From contig PHEL01000004.1 in the NCBI GenBank assembly GCA_002842925.1, positions 1 to 64,000 on the forward strand: DNA of 64,000 bases, read 5' to 3'. Of this stretch, positions 39,338 through 51,318 are shown in pieces; the first letter of the stretch is position 1, and each line of letters starts with the position of its first letter. Both the position numbers and the translations under genes were made by a program. The stretch comes from Alphaproteobacteria bacterium HGW-Alphaproteobacteria-14. Lineage in GTDB: Bacteria; Pseudomonadota; Alphaproteobacteria; Sphingomonadales; Sphingomonadaceae. The notes under the pieces are model-generated. The model searched no databases, was not told the DNA's origin, and saw nothing but the letters and a program-made list of their open reading frames with translations.

Positions 39338-39961
39338 ATGATACAGACCATCGCCTTCTATTTCTTCGCGACCATCGTGGTTGGCGCCGCTGTGATGACG
39401 ATCATGGCGAAGAACCCCGTGCATTCGGTGCTGTGGCTGATCCTGACCTTCTTCAATGCCGCCGGGTTGATGGTGATGGTGGGGGCAGAGTTTATCGCGA
39501 TGCTGCTGGTGATCGTTTACGTTGGTGCGGTCGCGGTTTTGTTCCTGTTTGTTGTGATGATGCTCGACATTGATTTTGCCGCGATGCGCGCAGGCTTTAT
39601 CCGCAATGTTCCGTTGGGGCTGGCGATTGCAGCGGTGCTGCTGGCTGAATTGCTGCTGGCGGTGGGCGCATATAATGCGGGCGGAATAGTGCTCGGTGCG
39701 CCTGATGGCAGCGCGATGCAGGCGGCTGATGTCAGCAACATCGAGGCGCTCGGCGCGCTGCTTTACGGTCGATATATCCTGTTGTTCGAAATCGCCGGGA
39801 TCATTCTGCTGGTGGCGATGATCGGTGCGATTGTGCTGACCCTCCAGCCGTCGAAGCCCGGAGCGCGCGCGCGGCAGGACGTGGGCAAGCAAATCCGCCG
39901 CCGCCCCGAAGATGCAACCGTCATGAAGAACCCGGAGATCGGGCAAGGGGTTGAACTATGA
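39338..39961 (+). CDS. nuoJ: NADH-quinone oxidoreductase subunit J
   Basis: [76 protein letters not shown]. Confidence 0.96.
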   Translation: MIQTIAFYFFATIVVGAAVMTIMAKNPVHSVLWLILTFFNAAGLMVMVGAEFIAMLLVIVYVGAVAVLFLFVVMMLDIDFAAMRAGFIRNVPLGLAIAAVLLAELLLAVGAYNAGGIVLGAPDGSAMQAADVSNIEALGALLYGRYILLFEIAGIILLVAMIGAIVLTLQPSKPGARARQDVGKQIRRRPEDATVMKNPEIGQGVEL

Positions 39962-40278
39962 TTAGTGCAGGTGGGATTGGTATCGAACATTATCTTACCG
40001 TGGGCGCGATTTTGTTCGTGCTTGGGGTGTTGGGGATTTTTCTCAACCGCAAGAATGTGATCGTGATCCTGATGGCGATCGAGCTGATCCTGCTCGCCGT
40101 CAACATCAACCTGGTCGCCTTCAGCGCTTTCATGAATGATCTGGTGGGGCAGGTTTTCGCGATGCTGGTGCTGACCGTCGCAGCGGCCGAAGCCGCGATT
40201 GGCCTTGCGATCCTGGTGATCTATTTCCGTGGACGCGGTTCAATTGCGGTTGATGATATCAACCGGATGAAGGGGTAA
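39958..40278 (+). CDS. nuoK: NADH-quinone oxidoreductase subunit K
   Basis: [48 protein letters not shown]. Confidence 0.97.
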   Translation: MISAGGIGIEHYLTVGAILFVLGVLGIFLNRKNVIVILMAIELILLAVNINLVAFSAFMNDLVGQVFAMLVLTVAAAEAAIGLAILVIYFRGRGSIAVDDINRMKG

Positions 40279-40285
40279 GCGACCA

Positions 40286-42280
40286 GTGCAGACCCAGATT
40301 CTCCTCATCGTGTTTGCGCCCTTGCTCGCGGCCGTGGTTGCCGGGCTGGGCAACCGCATGATCGGCAATGTCGCGGCCAAGTCGATCACCACCGGCGCGC
40401 TGATCCTGTCGGCGGTCTTGAGCTGGCCGATCTTCCTTGGCTTTATTGCCGGGACTGAAACCGCCGAAGTGGTGCAGGTTTTGAAGTGGGTCGAAAGCGG
40501 CTCGCTCTCCTTCGACTGGGCATTGCGGGTCGATGCGCTGACTGCGGTCATGCTGGTCGTGATCAATACGGTTTCGGCGATCGTGCATATCTATTCGTGG
40601 GGGTATATGGAGGAAGACCCGGATCAGCCGCGGTTCTTCGCCTATCTTTCGCTGTTCACCTTTGCGATGCTGATGCTGGTGACTGCCGATAATCTTGTCC
40701 AGATGTTCTTTGGCTGGGAAGGGGTGGGACTGGCGTCCTACCTTCTGATCGGGTTCTGGTTCAAAAAGCCGAGCGCCGGTGCTGCCGCGATCAAGGCGTT
40801 TGTAGTCAACCGGGTGGGCGATCTGGGATTCATGCTCGGCATCTTCGGCACCTATCTGGTGTTCCAGACCACTTCGATCCCCGACATTCTGGCTGAGGCG
40901 CCCGCGATGAGCGGGTCGACCATCACCTTTGTCGGGATGCGCCTCTATACGATGGACATCCTGTGCATCCTCCTGTTCATCGGCGCGATGGGTAAGTCCG
41001 CGCAGTTGGGCCTGCACACCTGGCTGCCCGATGCGATGGAGGGGCCGACGCCGGTCTCCGCACTGATCCACGCAGCGACAATGGTGACGGCGGGTGTGTT
41101 CATGGTCTGCCGCCTGTCACCAATGTTCGAAACCGCGCCGACCGCGCTGATGGTCGTCACGGTGATCGGCGCTGCCACCTGCTTCTTTGCGGCAACCATC
41201 GGCACGACGCAGTGGGATATCAAGCGGGTTATCGCCTATTCGACCTGTTCGCAGCTGGGTTATATGTTCTTTGCTGCGGGCGTGGGCGCTTACGGGGTGG
41301 CGATGCTCCACCTGTTCACCCACGCGTTCTTCAAGGCGCTGCTGTTCCTTGGCGCGGGTAGTGTGATCCACGCGATGCATCACGAACAGGACATGCGCTA
41401 TTACGGCGGGCTAAGGAAACGCATTCCATTCACCTTCTACGCGATGCTGGCGGGCACCTTGGCGATCACCGGGCTGGGGGTTTATCACCTTGGCGTCGGC
41501 TTTGCCGGGTTCTGGTCAAAAGACGCTGTGCTTGAAGTCGCCTTTGCGCGCGGCACGCAGATTTCGGTGATGTCGTTCTGGCTGGGTGTTGGCGCTGCGT
41601 TGCTGACCAGCTTTTACAGTTGGCGGCTGATGTTCCTGACCTTCTGGGGCAAACCGCGCTGGATCGAGAGTGAGCATATCCAGCATTCTGTCCACAAGAC
41701 GCCGGAACAGGCGGGTGAGGATACCACCGGGGGTTATCACCCGCATGAAAGCCCGGTGTCGATGCTGTTCCCGCTGGGCGTGCTGACATTGGGCGCGGTT
41801 GCGGCGGGACAGGTTTTCGCACCCAGCTTCCTTGATAACGCGGCGTTCTGGGCTGGGTCGATCTTCTACAACGAGCCCTTGATACACGCCATGCACGCGG
41901 TGCCATACTGGGTGAAATATTCGGCTCTGGTCGTGATGCTGCTCGGCTTTGCGGGCGCGTATCTCGCCTATATTGCCAAGCCTGATATCCCGGCCAAGTT
42001 CGTCGCGACTTTCGGCGGCTTGCACAACTTCGTCTACCGCAAGTGGTATTTTGACGAGTTGTATGATCGGATTTTTGTGAAACCCGCTTTCTGGCTTGGT
42101 CGCCAGTTCTGGAAATTGGGCGACATCGGCACCATCGACCGCTTTGGCCCCAACGGCATCGCCTGGGTGGTTGATCGCAGCGCGGTTGCCGCCAGGTCGA
42201 TCCAGACGGGCTACCTCTACACCTATGCGTTGATCATGCTGCTCGGGCTGGTCGCCGCTATCACTTACGTTCTGCTTTAG
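40286..42280 (+). CDS. nuoL: NADH-quinone oxidoreductase subunit L
   Basis: [58 protein letters not shown]. Confidence 0.98.
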   Translation: MQTQILLIVFAPLLAAVVAGLGNRMIGNVAAKSITTGALILSAVLSWPIFLGFIAGTETAEVVQVLKWVESGSLSFDWALRVDALTAVMLVVINTVSAIVHIYSWGYMEEDPDQPRFFAYLSLFTFAMLMLVTADNLVQMFFGWEGVGLASYLLIGFWFKKPSAGAAAIKAFVVNRVGDLGFMLGIFGTYLVFQTTSIPDILAEAPAMSGSTITFVGMRLYTMDILCILLFIGAMGKSAQLGLHTWLPDAMEGPTPVSALIHAATMVTAGVFMVCRLSPMFETAPTALMVVTVIGAATCFFAATIGTTQWDIKRVIAYSTCSQLGYMFFAAGVGAYGVAMLHLFTHAFFKALLFLGAGSVIHAMHHEQDMRYYGGLRKRIPFTFYAMLAGTLAITGLGVYHLGVGFAGFWSKDAVLEVAFARGTQISVMSFWLGVGAALLTSFYSWRLMFLTFWGKPRWIESEHIQHSVHKTPEQAGEDTTGGYHPHESPVSMLFPLGVLTLGAVAAGQVFAPSFLDNAAFWAGSIFYNEPLIHAMHAVPYWVKYSALVVMLLGFAGAYLAYIAKPDIPAKFVATFGGLHNFVYRKWYFDELYDRIFVKPAFWLGRQFWKLGDIGTIDRFGPNGIAWVVDRSAVAARSIQTGYLYTYALIMLLGLVAAITYVLL

Positions 42281-42294
42281 GAGCTCGCTTCGTC

Positions 42295-43860
42295 ATGGAA
42301 GGCTTTCCCATCCTGTCGTTGATGATGCTCGTGCCGCTGGCGGGAGCACTGGTGTGTCTGGTTGCGGGCGCTGCGACCGCGCGGTGGATTGCACTGGGGA
42401 CGACGCTCGTCACCTTTGTTCTCGGCGTGTTGCTGTGGTCGAATTTCCAGACCGGGGGTGCGCAATGGCAGTTCACCGAGCGGGCTGAGCTGTTTGCGGG
42501 CTTTTCATGGGCTTTGGGGATCGACGGCATTGCCCTGATGCTGATCATGCTCAGCGTGTTCCTGATGCCGATCTGCATTCTGGCGAGCTGGGATGCGATC
42601 CAAAAACGCGTCGGTGAATACATGGCGGCCTTCCTGTTGATGGAAGTGCTGATGATCGGCACCTTCTCGGCGCAGGATCTGTTCCTGTTCTACATCTTCT
42701 TCGAGGCAGGCCTGATCCCGATGTATCTGATCATCGGGGTTTGGGGCGGGGACAACCGCATTTACGCCAGTTACAAGTTCTTCCTCTACACCCTGCTCGG
42801 ATCGGTGTTGATGCTGATCGCGATGTTCTGGATGGTAGCCGAGGCGGGCACCTCCGACATCCCGACCCTGATGCAATATGATTTCCCGCCGGGCGCGCAG
42901 ACGTGGCTGTGGCTGGCGTTTTTTGCCAGCTTTGCGGTCAAGGTGCCGATGTGGCCTTTCCATACATGGCTGCCCGACGCGCACGTGCAGGCCCCCACCG
43001 CAGGTTCGGTGATATTGGCGGGCGTGCTGCTGAAGCTTGGCACCTATGGCTTTGTCCGGTTCAGCCTGCCGATGTTCCCCGAAGCCTCGGCGCAATTTGC
43101 GTGGTTGGTGTTCGCGCTGTCGATGATTGCGGTGGTCTATACTTCGCTCGTCGCGCTGGTGCAGTCAGACATGAAGAAGCTGATCGCCTATTCCTCGGTC
43201 GCGCACATGGCGATTGTGACCGTGGGCCTGTTCGCGTTCAACGTGCAGGGGCTGGAAGGCGCGATGATCGTGATGCTGTCGCACGGGCTTGTATCGGCTG
43301 CGCTGTTCCTGTGTGTGGGTGTGATCTACGACCGGCTGCACACGCGTGAGATTGCGCGTTACGGCGGGCTGGCGATCAATATGCCTTATTATGCGCTGTT
43401 CTTCCTGCTGTTCACGATGGCGAGCATCGGCCTGCCCGGAACCAGCGGGTTTGTGGGAGAGTTCCTCGCCTTGGCGGGCATTTATCAGGCGTCCAGCCTT
43501 GTGGCGCTGGTGGCGACCACCGGGATCATTCTGGGCGCGGCCTATATGCTTTATCTCTATCGCCGGGTCGCGTTTGGCGGGCAGGTGAACGAAGACGCTG
43601 CGGCGATGCGTGACATCTCGGTGCGCGAATGGGCGTTTTTGGCCCCGATTGCCGCTTCTGTGCTGTGGATGGGGGTTTACCCTGAAAGTTTCCTTGCGCC
43701 GATGCGCGCTGACATTGCCGTGCTCGATGCGCGGCTTGCGGCAGCGGCTCCGGCCAGCGATTCCGCTTTGACCGCCGGTGCTCCCCGCGCCGAGGCCGCC
43801 AATGCGCTTTCGCATGAAAACGGCGCCAATCATTCGAGCGCCGAGGAGGGCGCGCACTGA
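42295..43860 (+). CDS. nuoM: NADH-quinone oxidoreductase subunit M
   Basis: [57 protein letters not shown]. Confidence 0.98.
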   Translation: MEGFPILSLMMLVPLAGALVCLVAGAATARWIALGTTLVTFVLGVLLWSNFQTGGAQWQFTERAELFAGFSWALGIDGIALMLIMLSVFLMPICILASWDAIQKRVGEYMAAFLLMEVLMIGTFSAQDLFLFYIFFEAGLIPMYLIIGVWGGDNRIYASYKFFLYTLLGSVLMLIAMFWMVAEAGTSDIPTLMQYDFPPGAQTWLWLAFFASFAVKVPMWPFHTWLPDAHVQAPTAGSVILAGVLLKLGTYGFVRFSLPMFPEASAQFAWLVFALSMIAVVYTSLVALVQSDMKKLIAYSSVAHMAIVTVGLFAFNVQGLEGAMIVMLSHGLVSAALFLCVGVIYDRLHTREIARYGGLAINMPYYALFFLLFTMASIGLPGTSGFVGEFLALAGIYQASSLVALVATTGIILGAAYMLYLYRRVAFGGQVNEDAAAMRDISVREWAFLAPIAASVLWMGVYPESFLAPMRADIAVLDARLAAAAPASDSALTAGAPRAEAANALSHENGANHSSAEEGAH

Positions 43861-45338
43861 TGGATTTCGCTCACTCCTTCGCGCTGATCGCGCCAGAATT
43901 GCTTCTGTCCGTTGCGGGCCTCGCGCTGTTGCTGGTTGGGGCCTGGGGTGGTGACAAGTCCGCAAGGCTTGTCGCCATTGCCGCCGCAGCCGCCTTGTTC
44001 GGTGCGGGTTTCATGCTGGTGCCTGGCCTGCATTTCGGGGTCGACGGACCGGCCACGCTGGCGTTTGGCGGGCTGATCAAGGTTGATAGCTTCGCGCTGT
44101 TTGCCAAGGCGCTGATCTATCTCGCTGCGATTGGCGCGCTGATGGTGGCACCGGCGTTCTTCAACAGTGAGGCAGCAGGCACAGAGCGCGGGATGCGCGC
44201 CGAATATCCGGTGCTGGTGCTGTTCGCCGCCGTCGGCATGGGCATCATGGTTTCGGCCAATGATTTCATGACGCTCTACCTTGGGCTCGAACTTAACAGC
44301 CTGTCGGCCTATGTGCTGGCGGCGATCCTGCGGCGCGATACGCGTTCAGGGGAGGCGGGGCTTAAATACTTCGTGCTCGGCGCGCTGGCATCGGGCATTC
44401 TACTTTATGGCATGAGCCTGCTTTACGGATTCACCGGCGGCACCGCGTTCACTGCCGTGCGCGCTGGATTGACCGGCGAATTGGGCACCGGCGCGCTGTT
44501 CGGGGTGATCTTCGTGCTCTCCGGCCTCGCGTTCAAGATCAGCGCCGTGCCGTTCCACATGTGGACACCCGACGTTTACGAAGGCGCGCCGACCCCCGTT
44601 ACCGCGTTCTTCGCCACCGCGCCCAAGGTTGCTGCCGTGGCGCTCACTGCGCGGGTGGTGTTCGAAGTGTTCGGCGCGCAAGTCGATGCGTGGCAGCAGA
44701 TCGTGATGTTCACCGCGCTCGCCTCGATCATTTTCGGCGCGCTTGGGGCGATCGGGCAGGAGAATTTGAAGCGCCTGTTGGCCTATTCGTCGATCAACAA
44801 TGTCGGGTTCATCCTGCTGGGCCTCGCGGTCGCGAACGAGGCTGGCGTGAGCGCGATGCTGGTCTACCTGTTCATCTATGTCGCGATGAGCCTTGGCAGC
44901 TTTGTCGCGTTGCTGATGCTGCGCGATGAGAACGGCGCATTGTTTGAAACCTTCGCCGATATTCGCGGGCTGTCGGTCACGCGACCGTTGATCGCTTGGG
45001 CGCTGCTGGTGTTCATGTTCAGCCTGGCCGGCATTCCACCGCTGCTCGGTTTCTACAGCAAATTCGTGGTGTTTCAGGCGACGATCGAAGCTGGGCTGGT
45101 CGCGTTCGGCGCCATTGCCATCGCCGCCAGCGTGATCGGCGCGTTTTACTACATCAAGTTCGTCAAGGTGATGTTCTTCGACGAACCGGTAGACGTCGTC
45201 ACCGGCAAAAGCGGCGCGGCGCATTGGGTGCTGCTGGGCCTGACAGCTGCAATCGTTTCGCCGTTGGGTTATCTCCTCACCCCGTCGCTGACCGATCTGG
45301 CTGACAAGGCAGCCGCCTCGCTGTTCCTCGCGGTTTGA
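43860..45338 (+). CDS. nuoN: NADH-quinone oxidoreductase subunit N
   Basis: LYLGLELNSLSAYVLAAILRRDTRSGEAGLKYFVLGALASGILLYG, PFHMWTPDVYEGAPTPVTAFFATAPK. Confidence 0.98.
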   Translation: MDFAHSFALIAPELLLSVAGLALLLVGAWGGDKSARLVAIAAAAALFGAGFMLVPGLHFGVDGPATLAFGGLIKVDSFALFAKALIYLAAIGALMVAPAFFNSEAAGTERGMRAEYPVLVLFAAVGMGIMVSANDFMTLYLGLELNSLSAYVLAAILRRDTRSGEAGLKYFVLGALASGILLYGMSLLYGFTGGTAFTAVRAGLTGELGTGALFGVIFVLSGLAFKISAVPFHMWTPDVYEGAPTPVTAFFATAPKVAAVALTARVVFEVFGAQVDAWQQIVMFTALASIIFGALGAIGQENLKRLLAYSSINNVGFILLGLAVANEAGVSAMLVYLFIYVAMSLGSFVALLMLRDENGALFETFADIRGLSVTRPLIAWALLVFMFSLAGIPPLLGFYSKFVVFQATIEAGLVAFGAIAIAASVIGAFYYIKFVKVMFFDEPVDVVTGKSGAAHWVLLGLTAAIVSPLGYLLTPSLTDLADKAAASLFLAV

Positions 45339-46060
45339 CGGTTTCGCCTGACATTCGACTGGTCGAACAAACCGGTTCGACCAACGCTGATTGTGCTGCC
45401 GCGATCTGTGCAGGTGCAGGTTGGAGCGAAGGACAATGGCTGGTTGCACGCCGCCAAACTTCTGGACGCGGGCGTCAGGGGCGCGAGTGGTTCGACGGCG
45501 CGGGCAATTTCATGGGATCATGCGTGGTCAGGGTGGGAGAAAGCGATCCCCCGCCAGCCTCGCTCAGTTTCGTTGCAGCGCTGGCGGTGCGTGATGCTGT
45601 TGTGGAGGCGTTGGGCGATGGCACTGCTCTCGCGCTCAAATGGCCCAATGACGTGCTGCTGCATGGCGGAAAGCTGTCGGGCATCCTGCTGGAAATGGTG
45701 CGCGGGCAGATTGTTGTCGGGATCGGGGTGAACCTTGCGAGCGCGCCGCAATTGCTGGATCGCAAGACAGCAGCCCTTGCAGATGTGATTGCGGTACCGG
45801 TTCTGGAGGATTTCGCCGCCAACCTCGCGCATCACTTTGCGCGCCGCCTTGCCGATTGGCGCGCGCAGGGGCTGGGCAGGACGCTTGAACATTTTCTTGC
45901 AGCCTCGATCCATGCGCAAGGATCGCCGCTGACCGTCCACGATACCGACGGCTCGCAGCTATCCGGCAGCTTCGCCGGACTCGATGAAAGCGACGGTGCG
46001 TTGCGGCTGCGCTTGGCGGATGGCAGCGAACGTGTCATTCGCGCCGGGGATATCGCCTGA
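45335..46060 (+). CDS. birA: Biotin--[acetyl-CoA-carboxylase] ligase (no N-terminal HTH)
   Basis: QTGSTNADC, ARRQTSGRGRQGREWFDGAGNFMGS, LKWPNDVLLHGGKLSGILLEM. Confidence 0.93.
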   Translation: MTVSPDIRLVEQTGSTNADCAAAICAGAGWSEGQWLVARRQTSGRGRQGREWFDGAGNFMGSCVVRVGESDPPPASLSFVAALAVRDAVVEALGDGTALALKWPNDVLLHGGKLSGILLEMVRGQIVVGIGVNLASAPQLLDRKTAALADVIAVPVLEDFAANLAHHFARRLADWRAQGLGRTLEHFLAASIHAQGSPLTVHDTDGSQLSGSFAGLDESDGALRLRLADGSERVIRAGDIA

Positions 46061-46080
46061 AATGAGGGTTGGATTAAGGA

Positions 46081-46884
46081 GTGCGTCAGATGTTGCTTGC
46101 CGCTGATGTCGGGAACACCAATGTCGTTTTTGCCCTGTTCGCCTCCGATGTGGACGGCGCGCTCACGATCCGCGCGCGCTGGCGGATCGCAACCGATCCG
46201 CGCCGCACAGGCGACGAATACGCGGTCTGGCTCCTGCAACTCCTCGCTATCGAAGGCGTCGAACGCAGTGCCATAACCCAGATTATTGTCGCCTCGGTCG
46301 TGCCGCGCGCAGACCATAACCTCACTGTGCTGTGCCAGAAATATTTCGGCATCACCCCGATGTTTGCGGGGCAAGGAAAGGCTGCGTGGCAGTTCGAGAT
46401 CGATGTTGATCAGCCCTCATCGCTTGGGGCCGACCGCGCGCTCAACATTCTGGCCGCGCATCACAAGTATGGAGGGGATCTGATTGTGGTCGATTTCGGC
46501 ACCGCGACAAAGTTCGAAGCGGTTGATTTCACCGGCGCTTACAAGGGCGGATCGATAGCACCGGGGATCAACCTGTCGCTCGATGCACTGGTCGGAAAAA
46601 CCGCCAAACTGCCGCGCATCGCCATTCGTACGCCTGGCAATCGCAGCGTGATCGGCCGCAACACCGAAGACCAGATGCTGATCGGGGTATTCTGGGGCTA
46701 TGTTGCGATGATGGAAGGCATGGTCGCGCGGATGAAAGCCGAAATTGGCCGCCCCGCAAAGGTTGTAGCCACCGGCGGGCTCGCCATATTGTTCGATGAC
46801 GCCACCGAAATTTTTGACCACGTTGATGCCGATCTGACGCTGGACGGCCTGGCCATCCTTGCACGTCAGGCCGAAACCGCCTGA
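46081..46884 (+). CDS. coaX: Type III pantothenate kinase
   Basis: [68 protein letters not shown]. Confidence 0.95.
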   Translation: MRQMLLAADVGNTNVVFALFASDVDGALTIRARWRIATDPRRTGDEYAVWLLQLLAIEGVERSAITQIIVASVVPRADHNLTVLCQKYFGITPMFAGQGKAAWQFEIDVDQPSSLGADRALNILAAHHKYGGDLIVVDFGTATKFEAVDFTGAYKGGSIAPGINLSLDALVGKTAKLPRIAIRTPGNRSVIGRNTEDQMLIGVFWGYVAMMEGMVARMKAEIGRPAKVVATGGLAILFDDATEIFDHVDADLTLDGLAILARQAETA

Positions 46885-46922
46885 ACCTATCTAATCCCCC
46901 TCCTGACAGAACCGGATACACC

Positions 46923-48578
46923 TTGAAGAAAGATTTTACCCCCGAAGACGAATTGCTGTTTCTTGCACTGGGCGGATCCGGAGAAATTGGCATGAACGTC
47001 AATCTCTATGGCTGCCAGGGCAAATGGATCATGGTTGATCTGGGTATGACCTTTTCGGGTAATGAATATCCCGGCGTCGAACTGGTGTTTGCTGACCTTG
47101 ATTTCATTGAGGAACGCCGCAAGGATCTGCTCGCCATCGTGCTGACCCACGCCCATGAAGATCACATCGGCGCGGTCCCCTATTTCGCTGGCGAATTGGG
47201 CGTGCCGCTTTATGCCACGCCGTTCACCGCCGATCTGGTGGCGCGCAAGCTGGAAGAAGCCGGGCTGCTGGGCAAGGTCGAACTCAACATTATCGAGGAT
47301 GATCACGGCGAGATCGACATTGGCCCTTTCAAAATAACCTATCTGCCGCTGGCCCACTCGATTGCCGAAGGCAACGCGCTGCTGATCGACACGCCGCATG
47401 GGCGCATTTTCCACACCGGCGACTGGAAGCTCGACGAAGAACCGATCATTGGCGAACCGACCACCGAAGAAGAACTGCGCGCTATCGGTGACGAAGGCGT
47501 GCTGGCGCTGGTTTGCGATTCGACCAATGTGTTTAATCCCGAACCTTCCGGCTCCGAAGGCGCGGTGCACCGCGGGTTGATGGAGGAGGTTGCCCGGCAC
47601 AAGGGAAAGCGCGTTGTCGTCACCACCTTTGCCAGCAACGTCGCGCGGCTGCACACCTTGGGCGAGGTTGCGCGCGAAACGGGACGGCAAATCTGCGTCG
47701 CAGGCCGCTCGCTCGACCGGATTATCGAAGTCGCGCAGGATAATGGCTATCTTGAAGATTTCCCCACGCCGGTCAGTTTCGACACCGCAATGGGGCTGCC
47801 GCGCGGTGAAGTGCTGATCATCGCCACTGGCGGGCAGGGCGAACCTCGCGCTGCGCTGGGCCGGATGGCGGACAGCAATCACCCGATTGAACTGGCCGCG
47901 GGCGATGTGGTGCTGTTTTCCTCGCGCCAGATCCCCGGCAATGAAATCCCGATCGCCAAGATCCAAAACCAGCTCGCCGCTCGCGGGATCGTGACTGTGA
48001 GCGACCGTCAGGCGTTCATCCATGTCTCGGGCCATCCGGGGCGGCCAGAGCTTGAGGCGCTGTATGATTGGCTGCGGCCCGAAGTGTTGGTGCCCGTTCA
48101 CGGCGAAATCCGCCATATGACTGAGCAGGCACGGGTCGGCAAAAGTGCTGGGATCCCGTCGCAGGTGGTGCAGAAGAACGGTGACATCGTGCGCCTGGCC
48201 CCCGGCAAGCCGGGCAAGCTGGCCGAAGTGCGTGCGGGGCGTCTGGTGCTTGATGGCGACATCATCGCCCCAGCCAATGGCGATGCAATCACCATGCGCC
48301 GCCGGATCGCTCAAGATGGTGTGCTGGTGGTGGTGCTGGCGCGCGGACAAGCCCCATTGGTTGAGGCGATTGGCCTGCCGCTGGAGGAAGACCTGCCAGA
48401 TTTTCTTGAAGAGGCCGCTAGCGACGTGCTTGCTGCGATCAACCGGCTCAAGGGCAAGGACGCGCGCGATTCAACCGTGATTCATGAAGCCGCCCGGCTC
48501 GCCGCCCGCCGTGCAGCGCAGCGTTGGTCGGGTAAGAAACCGCAGGTGCGCGTGGTCATGCCGGGGGCACCCGCCTGA
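46923..48578 (+). CDS. rnj: Ribonuclease J
   Basis: LGGSGEIGMNVNLYG, LTHAHEDHIGAVPYF, HTGDWKLDEEP, FLALGG...VHVSGHPGRPELEALYDWLRPEVLVPVHGE-like C-terminus. Confidence 0.95.
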   Translation: MKKDFTPEDELLFLALGGSGEIGMNVNLYGCQGKWIMVDLGMTFSGNEYPGVELVFADLDFIEERRKDLLAIVLTHAHEDHIGAVPYFAGELGVPLYATPFTADLVARKLEEAGLLGKVELNIIEDDHGEIDIGPFKITYLPLAHSIAEGNALLIDTPHGRIFHTGDWKLDEEPIIGEPTTEEELRAIGDEGVLALVCDSTNVFNPEPSGSEGAVHRGLMEEVARHKGKRVVVTTFASNVARLHTLGEVARETGRQICVAGRSLDRIIEVAQDNGYLEDFPTPVSFDTAMGLPRGEVLIIATGGQGEPRAALGRMADSNHPIELAAGDVVLFSSRQIPGNEIPIAKIQNQLAARGIVTVSDRQAFIHVSGHPGRPELEALYDWLRPEVLVPVHGEIRHMTEQARVGKSAGIPSQVVQKNGDIVRLAPGKPGKLAEVRAGRLVLDGDIIAPANGDAITMRRRIAQDGVLVVVLARGQAPLVEAIGLPLEEDLPDFLEEAASDVLAAINRLKGKDARDSTVIHEAARLAARRAAQRWSGKKPQVRVVMPGAPA

Positions 48579-48862
48579 TGCAGATCACTTCGATTTCGGC
48601 TATCTATTTCCTGTTCTGGGTGATGAGCGCGTTCGTGATGTTGCCGTTCGGTGTGCGCACCGCCGATGAATCCGGGGAGGCAAAGGTGCCGGGCCAGGCG
48701 GACAGCGCCCCCGTCAATTTCCGCCCTGGCAGGGTGGCGCTGCGGGCAACGATCATCGCGGCGGTGTTTACCGGGCTGTTCGTCGCCAATTACCAATATG
48801 GCTGGGTCACTGTTACCGATATCGACATTCTGCCCAAGCCGCCGGGCGCGGTAGCGCGCTAA
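48578..48862 (+). CDS. DUF1467-family small membrane protein
   Basis: MQITSISAIYFLFWVMSAFVMLPFGVRTADESGEAKVPGQADSAPVNFRPGRVALRATIIAAV. Confidence 0.75.
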   Translation: MQITSISAIYFLFWVMSAFVMLPFGVRTADESGEAKVPGQADSAPVNFRPGRVALRATIIAAVFTGLFVANYQYGWVTVTDIDILPKPPGAVAR

Positions 48863-51249
48863 CTGCGCAGGCGCTGGATCGCCTGTGCCAGCGCGACATA
48901 GAGCTTGCCCATTTCCGAACCCAGCACCGTTAGGCTCAGCGCGTGGCCATCGCGGGTCGACAGGATCGAGCGCAGCATTGCCTCGAAATCGTGAATGTAG
49001 CGGCTGACATTGGCCTTGAACGCATCGTCTGCGTTGTAGAGCGATTCAATCTCGCGCGCGGTGCCATTGTCGATCAACCGCACAGCGCGGCGCGTAAAGA
49101 TGCCGCGGTCGCCCTTCAGGTAGGCGTCCCATGCGGTGTCAGCCACTTCGGTGGACAGCGCGGTGCTGATATCGATGGCGGCCGAATTGAGGCTGTCGGT
49201 GATCAGCGCCATGCGCCGCGCGAAGTCATTATTGATCTGTTCTTCGGCCAGTTCGCGCGCTCGCGTTACGCGGTGTTCGAGATTGCCGGTAAGCTCGTTC
49301 ACCCGAACAAGCTGATCGCGCAGTTGAACTGTCACTTCACGCCCCACGCCAGAGGCATGGGCCGCCGCTTGTTCCAACTTGCCGATCATCGCGGCCGCTT
49401 CGTTACGCAGCGCGCGTTCGAGCACCTCGACCGCTTCGCCGCCAATGCTCTGGGCGAGCGCAGCAGTCTTTTCACGCGCACCGGAATCCAGTGTAGCAAA
49501 GGCCTGTGCAATCGCTGCCTCCAGCGTGCCGAGCGCATCGCGCAATCGTTCTTGCGTATCAGCGGCTAGCGTTCCGCTTTCCTCCGCCAGTCGCGCAAAC
49601 CCGCCGCGCAACCCCTGTAGGCGGGCGAGCGCGTCGTCTGACTGTTCGACGAGGCGTGATCGGAACCCGGCAATCGCTTCATCGGCAGCGTCGATTTCGC
49701 TACGGGTCTGCAGCAGATAGCCTGACAGATCGTTGCCTTGCTCGCTTGAACGAAGCATCAACTGGTTGACCGTGTCAGCACGTGCTTCAACCTCTGAAAG
49801 CGCTTCGCCGGCTCCGGTGATCGACTGGGTCAGATCTTCGCGGGTGGTGCGCGCGCCCGACTGGATGATTTCCAGCAGGCGAATGCCGCTTTCTGTGAGT
49901 TGCGCCAGTTGTGTCTCGGTTGCTGCAAGCGCAGCGCGTTTGTCGGCCAAATGTTCCCCGAGCGTGCCAAGACCTGTCGTAAGGTTGGCGCGTGCAGTTT
50001 CGCCGTGCTCGTCAATTTGGCGTATCATCTGCCCCAACTGGTCGAGGCGTTCTGCCACTGTTTCGCCATGGGCCAGCAGCTTTTCGGTATCGGCAATCTG
50101 CGCTTCACGCCGCAGAGCCAGGGCATCATCAAGTTCACTAAGTCGCTGTGACAGCAACTCGCTTGCTTGCGCTTCGTGGGTTTCGAATGCGGCCTGGCGC
50201 TGTTCAATCTGTTCGGCAAGTGCGCGACTGCGTTCACTCAGCTGACTGTCGAAAGTCTCAATCTCGGACGTGGTCTGCCGCGCCCGTTCGCCGAGCGCGG
50301 CAAGCGCAGTGGCTTCCAGCGCGTCGAGCCGGGCACGGTAGGCTTCGGCATCGGTCTGCAAGGCGACAAATCGCTGGGTGACGAGCGCTTCGATCCGGGT
50401 TAGCTGGTCTTCGAACCCGGTGAGGGTTTCGCCCACCCGTTCACCCAGACTGCGCACCTGCGTTTCGCTGGCGGCACCAAAGGTGTTGAGCCGGTCGAAA
50501 CCGGTCACCAGCCGTTCAAGCTGATCCTGCGCGTTGCGCCCTGCGCCGCCGATCTGGTTGGCGACGTCGCGCGCGGAATTGGCGATAACCGGAAGGTCAT
50601 CGCGCAGCCGGTTCATGTTGCCGAGCGCGGTTTCGCTGGCGCTGCCAATCGCCTCGACCTGCGCGCCGTTGGTGGTGATCAACCCCTGCAATTCGGCGGC
50701 ATGGGTGGAAATCCGCTCCGCCGCTATCCGGCCCAGCGATTCCAGATCGCGCGATTGCGCGCTCAGAAACTCCCGCGCGAGGCTGAGTTCTCGGTTGACC
50801 ACCTTGAGGCGGGCTTCAAGCGCCGTGCTTTCCCGGCTCAATAACACGGCGCTGGCGGCAAAGCGGGCGGCCTCTGCGCGCGATGATCGCATGGCGAGCA
50901 GCCAGGCGATCCCGACCAGACCAACCGGCACCGACCATTGAACGCCCCACGTGACCCACTGGGTAGGCGCCGGATTGCCAAGAATTTCATTCCAATGCGC
51001 CCAGCCAAAAACCCCGGTCCAGGCCGCGACTGTAATGATAGCGAATGCCGGAGCCAGCCAGCCGAAACGGGATGTGGTCAGGACAGGTGTATCGTCCTCC
51101 CGCTCCTCCATCCAGCTTTCCGATAGCTGCAACTCCGCCGTTTCTGGCGATGCCACGTTATCAGCGACATTGTTCGGTGAAACCGGCTCCGCAGCGCCGT
51201 TTTCCCCGCTCTTACGCCCCAAGGTGCGCATCTGGTGCCGTCCTGCCAT
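48859..51249 (-). CDS. Large inner-membrane coiled-coil protein (about 796 aa, two N-terminal TM segments, long helical C-terminal region)
   Basis: Start MAGRHQMRTLGRK at 51249; TM segments FGWLAPAFAIITVAAWTGVFGW and WSVPVGLVGIAWLLAM followed by about 600 aa of coiled-coil-like heptads. Confidence 0.75.
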   Translation of the reverse strand: MAGRHQMRTLGRKSGENGAAEPVSPNNVADNVASPETAELQLSESWMEEREDDTPVLTTSRFGWLAPAFAIITVAAWTGVFGWAHWNEILGNPAPTQWVTWGVQWSVPVGLVGIAWLLAMRSSRAEAARFAASAVLLSRESTALEARLKVVNRELSLAREFLSAQSRDLESLGRIAAERISTHAAELQGLITTNGAQVEAIGSASETALGNMNRLRDDLPVIANSARDVANQIGGAGRNAQDQLERLVTGFDRLNTFGAASETQVRSLGERVGETLTGFEDQLTRIEALVTQRFVALQTDAEAYRARLDALEATALAALGERARQTTSEIETFDSQLSERSRALAEQIEQRQAAFETHEAQASELLSQRLSELDDALALRREAQIADTEKLLAHGETVAERLDQLGQMIRQIDEHGETARANLTTGLGTLGEHLADKRAALAATETQLAQLTESGIRLLEIIQSGARTTREDLTQSITGAGEALSEVEARADTVNQLMLRSSEQGNDLSGYLLQTRSEIDAADEAIAGFRSRLVEQSDDALARLQGLRGGFARLAEESGTLAADTQERLRDALGTLEAAIAQAFATLDSGAREKTAALAQSIGGEAVEVLERALRNEAAAMIGKLEQAAAHASGVGREVTVQLRDQLVRVNELTGNLEHRVTRARELAEEQINNDFARRMALITDSLNSAAIDISTALSTEVADTAWDAYLKGDRGIFTRRAVRLIDNGTAREIESLYNADDAFKANVSRYIHDFEAMLRSILSTRDGHALSLTVLGSEMGKLYVALAQAIQRLRS

Positions 51250-51318
51250 ATGACTATCATAACACAGTCGGACTCGTGATAAACCCCGCTTTAACCCAAT
51301 TTGCCTTATGATCGTATC

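Noticed and set aside
46887-48350. 487-aa minus ORF antisense to RNase J
   Set aside because: Antisense shadow; the sense strand has the metallo-beta-lactamase HxHxDH motif.
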